From positions 186,001 through 250,000 of the forward strand of contig NZ_JACHVC010000007.1 of the NCBI RefSeq assembly GCF_014230145.1: DNA of 64,000 nt, given 5' to 3'. A program made the position numbers and the translations under genes. The DNA comes from Pelagicoccus albus (GTDB lineage: Bacteria; Verrucomicrobiota; Verrucomicrobiia; Opitutales; Opitutaceae). The notes under the pieces were generated by a model. The model was given only the letters and a program-made list of their open reading frames with translations, made no database searches and was not told the origin of the DNA. Below are positions 61,297 to 64,000 of this stretch, in pieces (within the stretch, counting starts at the first letter, position 1; each line of letters opens with the position of its first letter).

Positions 61297-62826
61297 ATGA
61301 ACGACTCCGTTTCACTTCTTCATTTCACCATAGCGGTACCGATTGTCGCTGCATTCGCCACGCTCTGGGCGGGCAAGATCGGTCGACCCGCCGCGCAGAT
61401 CGTATCGGTGGCAGGTTTTGCGATCCCCACCATTCTGGCGATTTTCGCTTGGATCACCTACAGTCCCGAAGTCGCGGGAGGCTACGATTTTGTCACACGT
61501 CACAACACCGGTCTGGAAGCAGTCGGCATCAGCCTTCACCTCGGCCTTAACGGTGTTTCCCTTCCTTTATTCGTGATGGCGGCCGTCGTTGGTTTGGCAG
61601 CAGGGCTCTACGCGGCTCAGTCCAAGGCTGAAAATCTCTCCCGTTACCTTTTCTGCCTTCTGATCATGCAAGGCGGTCTGATGGGAGTCTTCGCCTCTAT
61701 CGATGTCTTCTTCTTCTACTTCTTCCACGAACTCGCTCTGATCCCGACTTTCGTGATGGTGGGAGTCTGGGGTGGTCGTGATCGCGGTTACGCTGCGATG
61801 AAGATGACTATCTACCTCACTTTGGGAGCGATGCTTTCCTTGGCCGGATTGATTACCCTCTACGTAAAGAGCGGTGCCGAGTCCTTTGATCTGATTACGC
61901 TGAAGCAGCACCTCGCAGCAGCCCCATTGAGCGAAACCGTTTCGCACTACGCCTTTGGACTGTTGCTTTTCGGATTCGGAATTCTCGTTTCACTTTGGCC
62001 TTTGCACACTTGGGCTCCGCTCGGCTATGGGGCAGCCCCAAGTTCTGCTGCTATGTTGCACGCCGGTGTTTTGAAAAAGTTTGGACTCTACGGACTCATT
62101 CAAATCGCGGTACCGCTCATTCCTGGTGGAGTAGGGCAGTGGGAGTCTTGGATCATCTGGCTCGCTCTGGGCAATGTGGTGATCGTGGGACTGGTTACAA
62201 TGGCCCAACGCGATCTGAAACAAATGCTTGGTTACAGTTCGGTGATGCACATGGGCTACGCTTTCCTCGGAATCGCGGCTATGTCAGTCCTCGGAGCGGG
62301 TGGAGCAGTGATCATGATGGTGGCCCACGGTCTCACTGTAGCGCTTCTGTTCATGCTCTCCACCATGATCCATCACCGCACCCAAACCTTCGAGATGGAG
62401 GAAATGGGTGGCCTATCGAAAAAGGCTCCCGTGCTCAGCGCTTTCTTCGTTTGTGGTATGATGGCCAGTATCGCGTTGCCCGGACCAGGTCTCGCAAACT
62501 TCTGGGGTGAATTCGGAATTTTCGTCAGCATCTGGCAGACGGATTTCTCATGGGTCCTTTTTGTAGCGGCCACCGGAATTATCATTTCTGCGATCTACGC
62601 TCTGCGGGCGATTGCTCGGATCTTCTTTGGCGACGAGTCGGAAGATTTTCTAGAAGTCCAAAAGGATCACACCGTGACAGATATTACTTGGAGCGAGCGT
62701 ATTCCCGCTTTGATTCTGATCGTTCTGCTTTTCTTCATCGGCTTCTTCCCGAAGACCATCTCCTCCTCACTCAACGACGCTCTTGAGAGCGAACCCGTCT
62801 ACGCGACGGCCGAAGCTGGCAATTAA
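61297..62826 (+). CDS. nuoM: NADH-quinone oxidoreductase subunit M
   Basis: NuoM is the second antiporter-like pump. The 509-residue protein has HLGLNGVSLPLFVM near residue 75, FFYFFHELALIPTFVMVGVWG, WPLHTWAPLGYGAAPSSAAMLHAGVL (in part LHTWAPLGYGAAPSS) and AQRDLKQMLGYSSVMHMGY. The length matches the family. It precedes nuoN by 14 bp. Confidence 0.97.
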   Translation: MNDSVSLLHFTIAVPIVAAFATLWAGKIGRPAAQIVSVAGFAIPTILAIFAWITYSPEVAGGYDFVTRHNTGLEAVGISLHLGLNGVSLPLFVMAAVVGLAAGLYAAQSKAENLSRYLFCLLIMQGGLMGVFASIDVFFFYFFHELALIPTFVMVGVWGGRDRGYAAMKMTIYLTLGAMLSLAGLITLYVKSGAESFDLITLKQHLAAAPLSETVSHYAFGLLLFGFGILVSLWPLHTWAPLGYGAAPSSAAMLHAGVLKKFGLYGLIQIAVPLIPGGVGQWESWIIWLALGNVVIVGLVTMAQRDLKQMLGYSSVMHMGYAFLGIAAMSVLGAGGAVIMMVAHGLTVALLFMLSTMIHHRTQTFEMEEMGGLSKKAPVLSAFFVCGMMASIALPGPGLANFWGEFGIFVSIWQTDFSWVLFVAATGIIISAIYALRAIARIFFGDESEDFLEVQKDHTVTDITWSERIPALILIVLLFFIGFFPKTISSSLNDALESEPVYATAEAGN

Positions 62827-62840
62827 CTTTTTGGATACCC

Positions 62841-64000
62841 ATGCCAACTGATACTCTAAACTCCCTAGGCGAAATCGCCGCTACCAATACCTGGGGCGCG
62901 ATTTACCCTGAAATGATTCTTGGCCTCATGGCCCTCGCTCTGATGGGGCTGGAAGTGATTCTTCCGAAGTTCGCCCACGGAGCGATTCCCAGAATTTCGA
63001 TACTCGGACAAATCCTGCTGCTCGGCTACATCGTAATATTCGATCCAAGCGGCTGTTGCAACGGAGTTGCTTTCGGAGGGATGATCGAGCTTTCCGGCAC
63101 TGGCCAAGCCCTGCGGATTTTCTTCCTGCTATCTTCTATCTTCGTCAGCTACCTTGCCATGGTAAGCTTCGAGAACAAGACGCTGGCTCGAATCGAGTAC
63201 TTCTCAATCACCTTGGTCGTCACTGGAGCTCTCTCCTTGATGGCGATGGCGAACCATTTTGTGATGTTGTTTGTCGCCCTCGAAACGGCGACCGTTGGTT
63301 TCTACGTGTTGGTAAGCTACTTCCGCCTCAACTCACTTTCTCTGGAAGCAGGCTTAAAGTACCTGATCATGGGAGCCCTTAGCTCGGCGATCTTGCTCTT
63401 TGGTATCGTATTACTCTACGGAGCCGCTAGCAATCCAGCATTGGGTGGCAGCAATCCAGACTCCATGAATTTCCAGAACCTGCGGGCTTTCTTGGAAGCA
63501 AATCCAACCGATACCCTTTCAATCATCGGCATGTTGTTGGTGATCTCAGGAGTCGCTTTCAAAATCGGCGCCTTCCCATTCCAGATCTGGATTCCAGACG
63601 TCTACCAAGGCGCTCCCGTTCCTACGACGGCGTTTCTAGCTGTTTCGTCTAAGGCGGCCGGCTTTGCGGTTTTGCTTACCTTGACCAAAGTGTTCGCTCC
63701 TCTTTCAGATATACTGATTCCAGTGCTCTCTGCGGTTGCGGCCTTGACCATTCTTTTCGGTAACTTTGCCGCCCTAACGCAGCGAAACCTCAAGCGCTTG
63801 ATCGGACTTTCCGGTGTTTCGCACGCTGGTTTCCTTTTAATCGGTGTGATCGCTTCCCAAACCGTTCCAGAAGCGACAAATTGGGTCATCTTCTACTTGT
63901 TCGCCTACTTGTTAGGTTCCATGGCGGTTTTCTCCGTTTTTGCCCATCTACCCAAGGAATGGGATTCCGAGTTGGATCTCGATGACCTGGGTGACCTGGC
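62841..64000 (+). CDS. nuoN: NADH-quinone oxidoreductase subunit N (partial, runs off the window)
   Basis: An ATG at 62841 opens a frame with no stop to the window edge (386 codons). The third antiporter-like subunit of complex I is expected here after nuoM. Core blocks are FMFVALETATVGFYVLVSYFR-like (the read is MLFVALETATVGFYV), FKIGAFPFQIWIPDVYQGAPVP (in part GAFPFQIWIPDVYQGAP) and RNLKRLIGLSGVSHAGF. The C-terminal part lies outside. Confidence 0.93.
   Translation, partial: MPTDTLNSLGEIAATNTWGAIYPEMILGLMALALMGLEVILPKFAHGAIPRISILGQILLLGYIVIFDPSGCCNGVAFGGMIELSGTGQALRIFFLLSSIFVSYLAMVSFENKTLARIEYFSITLVVTGALSLMAMANHFVMLFVALETATVGFYVLVSYFRLNSLSLEAGLKYLIMGALSSAILLFGIVLLYGAASNPALGGSNPDSMNFQNLRAFLEANPTDTLSIIGMLLVISGVAFKIGAFPFQIWIPDVYQGAPVPTTAFLAVSSKAAGFAVLLTLTKVFAPLSDILIPVLSAVAALTILFGNFAALTQRNLKRLIGLSGVSHAGFLLIGVIASQTVPEATNWVIFYLFAYLLGSMAVFSVFAHLPKEWDSELDLDDLGDL

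Overview
The window looks like chromosomal DNA of a free-living, probably marine Gram-negative bacterium of the Verrucomicrobiota, class Opitutae (Pelagicoccus/Puniceicoccus-like). This is an inference from gene content and protein style: an ABC-exported surface-glycan locus, a PL10 pectate lyase, a Reg_prop sensor kinase, a short NuoG and an OMPLA-like outer-membrane enzyme. Base composition is moderate in GC. Most start codons have no recognisable Shine-Dalgarno sequence. Coding density is high and no insertion sequence, phage or CRISPR array was seen.

Layout. 0-3.9 kb: a REC protein with a degenerate HD-GYP domain, a small membrane protein, a DUF4412-like secreted protein, ferritin and a PchR-like AraC regulator. 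4-8.4 kb: a putative extracytoplasmic flavin-transfer module on the minus strand (PepSY membrane protein, DUF2271 protein carrying a flavinylation motif, DUF4198 protein, ApbE), preceded by a nitroreductase-family gene and a small zinc-ribbon protein. 8.4-14.7 kb: a duplicated locus of circularly permuted ATP-grasp, alpha-E and transglutaminase proteins, a family predicted to make and cut peptide-like amide bonds. 15-21.6 kb: peroxiredoxin, aconitase, a STAS/PP2C switch pair and an OMPLA-like enzyme. 21.6-28.5 kb: small housekeeping genes, an AraC/SDR/mannonate dehydratase cluster, an old-yellow-enzyme reductase and an aspartate-type aminotransferase.

28.6-32.7 kb: a compact three-gene unit whose last product fuses an adenylating domain, a carrier protein domain and a multi-spanning acyltransferase-like domain, next to an HTTM-like membrane protein. 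It resembles a single-chain version of a Dlt-type activation, carrier and membrane-transfer system, and is one of the two least familiar systems here. 33-40.4 kb: a tandem parvulin, a large propeller sensor kinase, a pectate lyase, DoxX, an ADP-ribosylglycohydrolase and a DUF2383-like gene broken by one in-frame TAG. 40.7-43.7 kb: an iron-sulfur photolyase-like protein and a soluble chemoreceptor with a zinc-binding CZB domain.

44-50.3 kb: a surface-glycan locus with an ABC exporter (Wzm/Wzt type), two sugar-transfer-type ATP-grasp paralogues, a TupA-like ATP-grasp and an AT-rich formyltransferase-like gene. Three amide-ligase-fold proteins beside one exporter suggest an amino-acid or peptide-decorated glycan. 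The locus ends at a tRNA-Ser(GGA) gene. From 50.6 kb to the window edge runs the respiratory complex I operon nuoB-nuoN, without nuoA at its head and with a shortened nuoG.
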